From Spirogloea muscicola (Eukaryota > Streptophyta > Zygnematophyceae > Spirogloeales > Spirogloeaceae), in the NCBI GenBank assembly GCA_009602725.1, contig WELB01000092.1, positions 295,156-359,155 on the forward strand: a stretch of 64,000 nucleotides of DNA. Reading direction: 5' to 3'. The translations under genes and the position numbers were made by a program. A model generated the notes under the pieces. It was not told the origin of the DNA. It was given only the letters and a program-made list of their open reading frames with translations, and did not search any database. Shown in pieces: positions 1 to 10,449 of this stretch (its first letter is position 1; the number at the start of each line of letters is the position of its first letter).

Positions 1-850
1 TGCATACTATAGAATGCGGCTCTCGCTTTGTTTGCTGCGCTCGCAAGCCTTGGCTCTTCATCAACGTGCAGGGCGCGCTCTAAGTCGGGCCTCCGGCTTT
101 CGTGGCGGCGCTCCAGCTCCCCAAGTTAGCTTGTCCGATTTGTTTGTGCTCTCCCGTGGGTACTAATGTCACCTTAGGCACCTTAGTTTAGGTCTCTATA
201 TTATGTAGCCTTGTTTAGTTTGCACTCGCCTCTGCTTGAATTGTGTATTGGCTTGAATTGGCCTCCCTTTTCATTTCATGCGCCCCGCGCGCCTTTCTCT
301 TCTCGTACTTTGTTCCTTCTTTTTTGGGCTGGCTTTTCCAGCCCCTATCCTCAGTGGGCGAGCCCTTTCTCCTCTTCTTCGGCTTTTGAACCTTGTCCAT
401 TTCTACTTGGCTGGCCTTTCATAGCCAGTGCCTTTAACTGGAAGCCAGTGCCTTTCCTCACTCGTAACTACTGAGTGGTCCATCCTCCCCCGTTCAGACA
501 TAGCATCTTCAGGCCCATGCGTAGCTGCTTAGCGCTTATTAGGCCCCTCCATCATTTGGCCCCTTCGAACCTTTGTCAATTCTTCTTCGGGCTGGCTTTT
601 CACAGCCCTTGACCCCATTGGGAGTGCCACTTCTCTTCAAGTGGAAGAACTGTTGTGTTACTGGAAGAACTGTTGTGTTACTTCCACCTCCGGGATAATA
701 ACTCTGACCTGCGGCTGCTAAACAGGGGATATTGAGCACCTAGTGGCCACTTGAGTCGCTGTGATCTTTAGCGCTTTACTGACCCCTTCGTAATTTGTTA
801 ACTCCTTTGGGCTGGCCAATGCCAGCCATCGCCCTCTACTGGAAGAGTCT
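1..850 (+). mobile_element. LINE 3' end: ORF tail plus modular 3' UTR
   Basis: The first 166 bases encode the last ~54 residues of the same ORF that is nearly whole at 37987-40383. The tail begins YYRMRLSLCLLRSQALAL and ends SDLFVLSRGY followed by a stop at 164-166, aligning residue for residue with the SDFLLLTRGY end of the longer copy. After the stop comes the 3' UTR, made of several diverged modules that each contain CCCCTTCGAACCTTTGTC and a stem-loop GGGCTG-8 nt-CAGCCC (589-608). A variant with a longer stem (GGCTGGC/GCCAGCC) is at 810-827. A second ORF-tail remnant (CTCACTCGTAACTACTGAG) lies inside the UTR at about 454-472, so at least two elements are nested here. The window edge cuts off the 5' part. 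Confidence 0.75.
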
Positions 851-1059
851 TAATCTCTTTGAACAAGAGGAAAACATATTCCAGCTTACAGAACATTTGT
901 ATTAGGGTGATCTTCACTTTTATAGAAGATGCTGTAAACTCCAAAATGTTTATCCAATCGACCTCACAACATCCATACATGTCATGTACTTGAAGCAGAA
1001 TGAGATCACCATGAGTAAAATTTGATCCATGTTCAACCCTATTGCTCCAATGCAATTCT

Positions 1060-1450
1060 CCTTCTAATTGAGATTGAATGTAACTTTGAACTTTGTTTGA
1101 TAGGAGATCGAGATCATATTAGTTCTGACTTTACTTGTAACTCCCTCTGAAGAGAGGCTGAGATGGGCTTGCCAGCTGCTTATCTGTCGTTGTTGCGACG
1201 ACGAGTTTCGGCCTGTTTGCAGCGTGCTCAGGCTAGAAAGCTGGGCGAGCTCTAGTTGGTAGCAGAAGGGCTTCGTATCTGCCATCTACTATCCAGGCAT
1301 CGGTCAGCGACCTTTATGTTTTGACCCGTGGTTTCTGAGCGGGTCAATCTACTGTAGGTTATGTAGGCCTTAAGATGTGCTTGCCTTTGTACTTGGCCAT
1401 TTGGCCTTCGTTTATTTCAAATACACGAAATTTTCCTCTGAAGAGAGGGG
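1060..1450 (+). mobile_element. diverged LINE 3' end, second subfamily
   Basis: Positions 1297-1437 match 17383-17514 at high identity and the same orientation. The shared part starts with codons readable as SDLYVLTRGF-stop, the family's ORF terminus, and runs through a UTR containing GTGCTTGCCTTTGTACTTGGCC. Upstream, about 1150-1260 reads as a broken version of the MRLSVSLQRS...RAGRAL tail. This marks a subfamily with a UTR different from the one at 1-850. Confidence 0.6.
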
Positions 1451-2739
1451 ATCTCGCAGGGAATCTTATCATAATAAATTACTCGTTTCTCTAGAGGTCC
1501 GCTTGACCCGAATCTTCGCGAAATCTCTTATGCTGGCCAAATGCAGCCAATTGTGAAAGTATGACGAGACCCAGTACCCAGCTGTTTTTGTCGTATTCTT
1601 ATCCTAATCCTCCACATTTGCATCCAAAGCATGTTCCAGAATACTTGTCGTTTCAAGGGCATACGACACACGCTCAAGCTGTAAATGTCTGTACGGTGAG
1701 TGGCTAAGGCAAGAAGCTCGGCAAGCAAGACTCTTCTTACCTCACACATAATGTGCGGTTGATTCTGCTACTCTCTACAACTATGTTTTCTACGTCCAAT
1801 CAAACTGCCTGATTTTTCAGTGCTGCAGCGACAATTCACAGGTAAGAATTGCTAGTTGAAAGCTTGCTATATGTTGGTGGTTATTGTGCTCATTATATGA
1901 CAATAGCCGTCCGTAATAAGCCCAGCCATGAACAAGCTCAAGCCACACTCTAGTCTTAGTATGTGCACGAGCACCTGTTACTTCAATGTGAAGTGTTGTA
2001 CTTGCTGCAATGCGGTAATATCTGGGGACCTTCGTACTGTGCAACTCTATCCTGGATCCACACAGTCAAGGAATGTACTTGTCTCTGAACGCATCTTTCC
2101 CTAGTCGCATAAGCCAGACAAGGGTACAATGGTCGCTTTTGGTACTGCAACATCCTCAGAGGATCAACTGCGGCTGGCAACGAGCATGTGGCAGCGAAGT
2201 AGAAGTAAATATTGTGTATCTATTACTCTGAAGCGCCTGGGTCACATCTTACAACTAGCTCTCACAGTGTTGACTTTCTGAGACAGTGTGATCCGCTAGT
2301 GTAGTCACACCAGTAACAACCAACTACGATCCTAGACTGTCAAAGATCTTCACGAAGGCTCAATCTGTTGACCTGAATCACATATCTGCACAGACTGCGC
2401 TCACTTGAATGTGAATATCATCATGGACAGCTCAGATAGTGATTGGCACGTGCTGCTTTCCTGGTGCTTAGTCCTGCCAAGTCTCTATGCCTCTTAGCCT
2501 GTCGAGGTAGGGCTGACCATTTTCCTGACTTCCAGAGGCCTCGGGTAGTAGTACACGTGTACTTTCTGATATGGCAACATATTGGAAACGAGTAGGGCAG
2601 ATTGGACGTGGAGACCCAGTTGCTTAGCAACAAGGCCTTGGGGCTTGCACAGGGGTGCTTCACAGGAGTAGTGCATGTCGCCAACCCGTGCGGTGCGCAC
2701 AGCCATGAGCGAACAGGTGGCCAAGTGGACACACGGCCG
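1451..2739. other. intergenic stretch without a recognised gene
   Basis: Short frames are open here on both strands, but none resembles a known family and none joins into a spliced model. Base composition is close to 50% GC, as in introns and spacers elsewhere in the window. It may be old, heavily mutated repeat sequence. Confidence 0.4.
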
Positions 2740-4350
2740 ACTGACTGAGGGCCGGCGCCAGTGGCTCGGTCATGGAGTGGTGAGTGAGGGATGTAGTGCT
2801 CTCTCAGAGAGAGGATGGCGCAGGTGCGTTTGAGATTGAAGTGAGGCCAAGCCGAGTCAGTACACTAAGAGTAGGAGGTCGCTGTGAGAGGCCATGCCAA
2901 CAAGTGGACGGGGTTCAGGACTTAGCCCACATCATGAAAGCAAAATCTAAGTAAGCAAATTGTGTGGCTTCTAGGGATAGCCACTCAGTTGCAATCCCAG
3001 CCTAAGTTTCTTGCTTCCTTCCTTTTCTCCCTGTCAAGATCCGCATGCCGGAAACAAGCAGCGAGGCCTTGACAGGGTGGGCCCCCTTCCACAACAGCTT
3101 CTGCTTCCAACGAGGTACTGTGGCTGTGAAAGAAGCAGCTCTCCCAAAGGGCGCGAGAGCTGCAATACAAGTCATGCAAGTAAGCTCTTCTTAAGGGGGC
3201 AAGGGCTGTGCGCGCAAGCTGGGCCAACAGGTCGAGCCACTGAGACCGGGAAAGCCCCGGGCACATCGACGGCCAGAGAGAAGGCGCGCGGTGCGCATGA
3301 AATTGAAAGGGAGGCCAATTCTAGCCTTACAAATGTCCTGTTAACTGGGTAATGAGCTGGCTAGGGGGACACTAATATCCCCAGAGAGACAAACCTGGTC
3401 CCCTGCCGGGTAATCCGCGTACTTCGCCGCTTTGCCACGAGCAGCGTTCGCCGCTACATGTTCAGTCTTCGAGGCATTCGAAGGGGCCGAGTGTGAATGG
3501 CCAGCCCAGAGAGTAGCTCCGAAGGGCCGAAAGTGGCTCTCCCAAATGGGCAAGGTCTGCGAACAGCCAGCCCACAAAAAGAAACGCGCGGCCAGGTTGA
3601 CTGGTGGCTGTGAGAGGCCAGCCCTCAGGAATGGACAAGGTCTGAAGGAGCCGGAGTGCGTAAGTGCTAAGACAGCAGCAGAGGACTCTCAGTAACCTCT
3701 AGTCAGTGGATGCAAGTCGGAATGGCTAGCAGGAGAGTTGACAAGGTCCGAAGGGGCCAATAAGCGCTGGAAGGCGCCAAACCCACAGAGCCGTGCAAGA
3801 GACTACAGCCCAAACCAATGAGACAAACAACGGACAAGTGGTTCACAAGGGGCGGCGGGGACGCCGGAGGGCGCCCCCGCAGCCGCAAGCGTCGGGCCGC
3901 GGACTGCGGGCCCTGCCGGCCCGCGACGTCGGGCGCCCTCCCGACGACGATCCCTCCCGGCGGCCGGCTGGCCGGCGGGCCAGGTGGCGGCCGCTACTCC
4001 GGCGGGCGGCTTCTCCGCGTGCCCGGTGCCACGTGGCGGCGCCTGAGGGCCCGCGCTGCCACGTTGAGATCTTCCCCCACTCCCAGAAAGAATCAGCACT
4101 CCAATGTGAAGATAATGAAGATAATCACTTAGTAACCTCCGGTTAGCAACGGTAAGTCTGAGAGACTAGCCGCCTCATTCTAGTGTAAGGCAGTGGCTGT
4201 GAGACGTGAGCTTTCGCAAAGCTCTTGTGAGAGTCGAGTCGACGAGGTCCGACGGGGCTGTGAGAGAAGTGGCTTTGCGACGAGGAGGCCGGACCCAAAG
4301 CAAGGAGCTCTTGCAATGTGAGGCAGTCAGTGGCTGTGAGAGGCCAGCCC
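2740..4350 (-). mobile_element. nested LINE 3' fragments, mostly minus orientation
   Basis: Minus-strand reading gives pieces of the LINE C-terminus (QWLDLLAQLARTALAPLRR at about 3190-3250, and SDLHPLTRGY-stop at about 3695-3735). Several UTR modules of the form GGCTGTGAGAGGCCAGCC are also present. About 115 bp at 3277-3390 recurs at 44299-44405 in the same orientation, including GGCGCGCGGTGCGCATGAAA. A very GC-rich block (3851-4070) lies inside and is not repeat-like; it may be a stranded promoter or exon fragment. The insert count cannot be resolved by eye. Confidence 0.6.
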
Positions 4351-4359
4351 GGATGGGAT

Positions 4360-4500
4360 GTGCAGCCCTCGCTTGCCTGATGTGCTTGCCTGTGTACTTG
4401 GCCCCTTCGGCCTCCGGTTACTGCAAAACACGAAAAGCTTTCCCGAGCCCCTTCAGACCCTCACACATTCCTTTGGGCTGGCCTCCCACAAGCACTGCCT
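4360..4500 (+). mobile_element. short LINE 3' UTR remnant
   Basis: GATGTGCTTGCCTGTGTACT and the following CTTCGG/CACGAAA segment match the UTR core of the copies at 1297-1437 and 17383-17514. The following TTTGGGCTGGCCTCCCACAAGC is a decayed stem-loop module. This sits directly upstream of the LTP-like gene and probably bounds its promoter. Confidence 0.5.
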
Positions 4501-4804
4501 TACACTGCTGCTGTCTTCCGCAAGTGCTCACGCGCCACTCCACCATCGCTCAGTCTCCATCTCCAAGCCGTGCTCTCGCCCGCCTGGTGCTGTGGGCCTA
4601 CCGGCGCCGCCACAGCTTCCCCCCCCCCCCAACTTCCCAGTGGCGCCGGCGGTCTCTGCAACACCCAGAAACCCGAAACTCGCCGCCAATACAACTCCTT
4701 CTGGACGTCTAGTGCAGGTGGGCGCCGCCGCCGCCGCCGCCGGGCCATGGCCGCCGGCCTGTGCCGGCACGGCGAGCGGCGGCGACCCAGAAGCAGCTGA
4801 CGAG

Positions 4805-5538
4805 ATGGGCTCCTCGCAGCCGCCGCCGCGGGGCCTCCAGAGAGGCTCCGCCGCCAGCAGGTCTTGTGGGCGCCTCGCCCGCCGCAGCCCCATCCCCGCC
4901 GTGGCGCTGGCGGGCCTGCTACTGGGCTCCGCAGCCGTCTTGCCCAGAGCCGTCGCGGCGGCGCCGTGCCCGCTGCCGCTCTTCACGCTCATCGCCTGCC
5001 TCAATCTCGCTTTCCTCCCGGAGCTCCCGCCGGACGCCGGCTGCTGCAGCGTCCTCGCCCGCTTCGCCAACGGCGCCTGCTTCTGCGACGCAGCCGTCCT
5101 CGGCCTTGTGCGCCGCTTCTCCCCTGCCCCCAGTTGCCGCTAGCTCGTTGTGCACCACAGCTTGAGTCGCTCGTCAGAGGAACGAATGACTGGATTGAAG
5201 CCGTGCCCATCTCTTGCGGTAGCATCAGTGAAAGCAGTGGTCTTCCGATCCTCAGCTTCCCTTTGCAGCTTGTCGTGGAACCTGGTTGGTATGTGCAATT
5301 TACAGCGGGGGGTGTCTGCAACTGCCGGATGCTGCAGGCATCAGAGATCAACGTCAACACCGTGACAGCACGGCCGCTGTATGCAATGTGCGGGCCGGCG
5401 GCCGACCCCGCTGCGCTCAGCCTCCCCGGCGACGCCGCCTGCGCTGCCGCCGGTACTGCAAGGCAGCCGCTTGCATTAGCAGCTGTTTGCGCTCTCTCAC
5501 AACAGCGGCCACGAGTGCCACCAACACGGGTACCATGA
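4805..5538 (+). CDS. secreted lipid-transfer-like protein with an eight-cysteine motif
   Basis: Two-exon model: exon 1 4805-5107 (101 codons) and exon 2 5338-5538, both splice sites phase 0 (CTT|GTGCGC and CTGCAG|GCA). The protein (~167 aa) has a basic N-terminus, then a hydrophobic stretch (IPAVALAGLLLGSAAVLP) ending in AVAAAP, a plausible signal peptide, though its n-region is unusually long. The mature part has all eight cysteines in the order of the nsLTP/2S-albumin/hydrophobic-seed superfamily: C-X9-C-X14-CC-X9-C-X-C-X24-C-X16-C, with the CxC read as ACFCDAA. The eighth cysteine appears only after splicing, which supports the intron. Family members bind lipids in a hydrophobic cavity outside the cell. 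The exact C-terminus is unsure: a GT after the last cysteine could be another donor, and a GPI-type tail could lie downstream. The ATG at 4805 is chosen because it is the nearest in-frame one. Confidence 0.6.
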
Positions 5539-6785
5539 CGCCATGCAGGATATGTATAGTACATGCACTTATGCAAGCATTGTGCCTTGAGCTGACATCT
5601 GTTGCTACGATCCTTGGCCGTGGCTGGCGCCTGCTGGCTTGTTGCAGCTCTCTCAAGAAAGCGGGGCCACCACCCGCCCGGCCTTGGCCACCACGTTGCG
5701 GCCCGCGGCCACCACCCGCCTGGCGTCGGTCACCATCGCGCTGCCGCTGGCGGCCACCATCCGCCTGGCGTCGGCCATCACATCGTCAGCGGCCGCCGCT
5801 TGCCTGGCACTGGCGGCCACTCGCCCAGCATCGGTCACCACGCCACCACTGGCGGCCACCATCCGCCAGGCATCGGCCACCACAGTTAGAGCCCACCACA
5901 GGAGCTGAGCATCGACACGGAGTTCTTGGCAGGGCTTATATGTTCAGCCAAGCACCAGCCATATTAATCAGCGGTGCTCTCTCAAATCAGCAGCTTGTCT
6001 TCTTCGGGAGACAATTCACCATGATGCACTCTTTTCATCACACTCAAGACAACGTCCACACTCCGACCATGCTTTGCTTAATGTTGTCGACTTGCTCAAC
6101 CATCAGCTATACAGCAACCACTCACCCCGTCCGCAGGTTGCTAGATTACAATGTCAAGCAGCTGCAGTGGCACAGCCAAGGTGACAGCTGAATGTCGACA
6201 ATGCTGTAAGGTTCTGAGTGAGCAATTGCAAAATGTGTACACCGCACAGTGGCGGTCAGGCATTGCTAGTAGTGGACACCCTGTTGTGATGCTGAGTGCA
6301 AGTAGGAAAGCTGGTGAGGGGGGAGGAGAAGATAAGCCTGGCAGTCGAAGACAGAGCAGCCCAACTGCTTCAAGTTCTGAAACCTGCACTTCTTTACCGG
6401 AACACTATTGACATACTAATCTCACTTGCAGTGGCACTGCAAGATATTACCAACCCATGCAGGGGATACAGAGGGGAGGGGGGAGGGGAAAGAGGAGAAA
6501 GAGGGGTAATTGCAAAAAGGAAAGGTTGTGGATGGTTGAGTCAAGGCGTGCAATGGCTTACGGAATGAGGGCTATTGGATTTAACCAAGCCTGAACAATG
6601 TAATAATTTTAAGGCAAAATCTTGAAATTGTTCCTACTCTACGCGCCTGCCAGGAGCGCAGAATAAGTGTGCAACATGTGAACAAGCTGCTCGGCCCAAG
6701 CAGCGCTGCTTACCAACTGGCTAGGTGAGCATGGGTACAAGGATCAGCTTGCCGCTCCTCGGGACGAGGTTGCCTCGGCGCTTGG
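5539..6785. other. 3' flank of the LTP-like gene and intergenic sequence
   Basis: The stretch holds a ~30-bp-unit minisatellite (5660-5890) and a purine-rich tract near 6470-6510. I see no coding sequence that can be supported, although a further 3' exon of the LTP-like gene is possible in 5560-5660. Confidence 0.4.
5660..5890. repeat. GC-rich imperfect minisatellite
   Basis: About seven imperfect copies of a unit built on GGCCACCACCCGCCTGGC lie head to tail. One forward frame reads as repeated GHHPPGVGHH and one reverse frame as VADARRMVAA. The low complexity and lack of splice context argue against translation. It may be 3' UTR of the LTP-like gene. Confidence 0.6.
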
Positions 6786-9700
6786 CTACTTCCATAGCTT
6801 CACAGACTTGTCGTGGGACGCGGAAGCGATCATACCGGTGCTCGGAGACACCGCGAGCGCAGCTATGAGCCCGTCATGGGCCGCCATCGTCATGCTCTTG
6901 TTCTCGACCATGTTCCAGAGCTCCAAAGACTGCAGTAAGAGAAGACCCATAAGGGACACAGCTAGGATAAGAAATCTGCACAACCTCTATGCGAGAATAC
7001 CACATGCCCGCATGTATGACGGTCCCTTAAGTCTACAGAGCTCCTCACCTGATAGCAGCCGATGACGAGGAGGGAGGGGTGCTTGGGGTGAAAGATGCAG
7101 GAGTGGAATTTGTTTCCAGAGCTGATGAGCTCGTGGATGCACTCCCCCTCTTGGCCGCGCCCCAGTGCCCAAACACGCACGCTGTCTTCACTCACAGAAG
7201 CCACGAAGTCTCCCGCGGCGTCCCAGCACACGCTGTGCACTGGCTTTGTGTGCCGCTGCAGCAAGTCCCACGACTGATGCTTGTTAGATCCAGCGTGAGG
7301 CTTTTCTTACACATGTGAGAGAGTCCCAGCTAGTGCAGGGACGCAATGCCTCCATGTATTATCCCTTATTTATGTCATGCTGTCAATCGTGTCATACTGG
7401 CCAGACTATGAATGAAAGCAGGGGGCGACCCTCTATCGGTCGCCCCCTCTATCGGCTGAGGACTTCGTTGACAAAGTCGAGGAGATAAGACATGAGGTAG
7501 GACCACAGCAGCCATGACTTGCAACAAGTACTCCTACATTGATGCTCAAAGCAGTAGGCAGCTGGTTGACTCCGTAACACATGTTGCGATCATCTACGAC
7601 CAGCGAGCTCTCTTGACCATAGAGTGGAACTTTGCGTGGACAGACCAGCATGAATTGTCAGACAGGTACCTGTAGAGCGTGCACGAGTGTCTCTGACTCA
7701 ACGTCAAAGATGGAGACCACATTGTCCGCAGCAGCAGCTAATAGTCGTCCTGCTCGTGGTTGGAATCGCATTTGGCTCATGGCTCCCTGGAAGTGGCAGG
7801 ATTGCCAGTCTCACTGTTACGTCAGAGTAGAGCTCTGTTGTTGGTGTTGTGGTCTGGTTGACCCTCAAGGACTGGCTGCGTGCATGCAAACAGATCCCAG
7901 TATTTGCGTGGTGAAAGAGGTAACATATAAGCAGAGGAGCCAGAGAGGAAAATTGCACCTTGAAGACGCGTGTGCAGTGGCCTCCATTGACTGACCAGTA
8001 CCGGATCTCAGAGTCCCCATCACAGGAACAGAGAAGGTCCTCATTATTAGGATGGAAGTCCAAGCTCATAACGCTCGTCTGGTGCCCAGAGAAGACTCTC
8101 ATGGAGAAAGTTGGCTGGAGTTCCAGACATAAACAGTCACACATGAGGCTGCCAAATTAAGTAATAGCCAAGTATGGCCAAGTCATTGGTCCACAGACAT
8201 ACAGTTGAAAAGGCCATCTAGAATGGCAGGAGGTTGACGACATTGTACAAGGAGGCCAATTGAACACGCAGCACAAGACCTAAGCTGCTGTAAACTGATT
8301 GGTCTCAATCATCTTTCAAGGACATCAATGATAATCCAGTATTAAGACATGCCAGAATCTGCTACAAGGGAGTTACCTGTAACAGTGTAGCACATGCATG
8401 AAGTCCTTGAATTATTAGGTACTTACATTGTCACTGTCCCAGACTCGAACAATCTTGTCAAAGGAGGACGTTGCAAGACGAGTGCTGCTGGGGCTAAACC
8501 GAACATCTGTGATGAGCAAGGAGTGCTCCTCCAGCGTGCTTCTTTTTTGAAAGGTGTCCATGTTCCACAGAACAGCCTGCGAGCAACGGACACGTGGTCA
8601 CACTAAATCAGAGAGGCGTCGAGCTCATCACGTCAACATCTGCAGCATAACAAGTCCCTCACAAGACCAAAGATGAAGCTGAAGAAGGGCAATCATGATG
8701 CCACACTGGTATGAGGGGAGTCAACACGATCATGCATGGTAGTCCTTCTGAATACTGCAGCTCAATATGAGGGCCGCACTAGCTGCATCGGCTTGTGACA
8801 AGGCCTTCAGCACTTGCAATTCTTGAAGTCGCCTCAGGAGGAGGTCCAATTTCCTTACCGTTTTGTCATGCCCTGCCGTGGCGAGCACTTTCCCATCAGA
8901 GGAGAAATGACAACACACAACCTTGTTTGTGCTCGCACGCAACTTGCAGACCTCATTGAACGTGAACCCTGCAAGATGCAGAGTGTGTACATAAGCTACT
9001 TGCCCTCAAGCTCAACCAATAAGGGAGCTCTCTGAAGCTCCAGTACTTTTGGTACTGCTCCATGGTGCATAGATAGTAGAAAACCTTGAGAGCTCCACTC
9101 CCTGGCTGCAGGGCATGCTGCAGATTGCATGATAAGTGAAACCTCTATTGCACAGCTCAAGTCACCTTTGACTTCAGCACTGTGGCCGGTGGAGTTACGC
9201 TTTGTGCTCCCAAACAAAGCTTCTCGCGTATCAGCTTCCTCCGCAGAAAGGAACGACTCCACATTGTCATCAAGGGATCCGTCGTCTGCAAATCTCTCCA
9301 AGTCGCCCTTTCAAACACACCAGTTGAGACAGTTAGTGCACTACCGCAAGAAGTTGCTGGATGTCACAGGAGGACATTGATTGATAACTTGCAGATACAG
9401 GAGGCTTCCAGGCCCGCAGGTGGCTCTTTACCAGCTGATTGACAGGCGAACTGAGAGTGTCTCCTCCGGCACCTCCTCCGTTGCTGCCAAACAGGATGTT
9501 GCTGTGCTTGTTGTTGACGCTGTTGCTGTGGTGCAGAGCAGCAGCAATGCCAGGCAGATTGACGACATCCACAGCCACGGGGCCTCCGCTGCTGCCGCCG
9601 CCTGCTGTGGTCGGTCCAACGCCGCTCATGCCCCCGGGATTGCTGGTGTTGTTGGCATTGTTGTGCGCAGACGGCGTGGGTGGCGATGTGGCAGCTGGGC

Positions 9701-10417
9701 CTGTGGTATTTTGCGTGCCGGTACTGTGGGCCGGGCCCGACGAGGTCGCCGGCCCGCCCTTGCGCTTCCTGCCTCCCTTGCCACTTGCCTGCAGTATGAA
9801 CGTTCCAGTACACAAATCAGAGGCTAATCTGTGCACTGTGTGTACGGGGTACTGTGTACTGTGTATGTGCACTGTGTGTACTCACTAAATCCTAACCCCT
9901 AAACCCCTAAACCTACCTACCCTAAATCCAACAATTCTATTACCCTGATCCTGATGCTTAGGGCCTGAAGCTGATTTGTGCAAGCCACACTCATTACAGG
10001 ATTGAGATAAATTGCAGGGGACCTGATTGCCTACTTTTCCAATGCTTGGGAGCTCGACTGACACGCACCTTCCCTGTGCCGGCACTATTTGCACTCGGGC
10101 TCGGCTCCGCCATCCCACCATACACTTGCTCAGGGCCCCTTGAAGCGGAGGTCACATCATTGCCCGGTAAGGGGCCGGCCAGCGAAGACTGGCTGCCACC
10201 GCCAGCTTGCTGCTGCAATGCTGCCCCTGTGCCGCCAGCACCTGCCCCGCTCTGCCCGCTGGCACCTCCGCTCTTGCCTGCGGCTCCTGGCCCTTGCTGC
10301 TGAGAGGCCCCTGCACCTTGATGTTGCTGCTGCTGCTGCAATGGCTGCGGCTGGTGCTGCTGCTGCTGCGACTGCTGCTGCTGCTGCTGTGCCTGCTGCT
10401 GCTGCACCGGCGCTGCC

Positions 10418-10449
<32 letters not shown>

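Noticed and set aside
3803-4146. Three overlapping frames in the GC-rich block
   Set aside because: High GC removes stops in every frame; no domain or splice evidence.
5602-5889. His/Pro/Gly repeat protein (GHHPPGVGHH)
   Set aside because: The frame exists only because of the minisatellite; both strands are open there and no splice or start context supports it.
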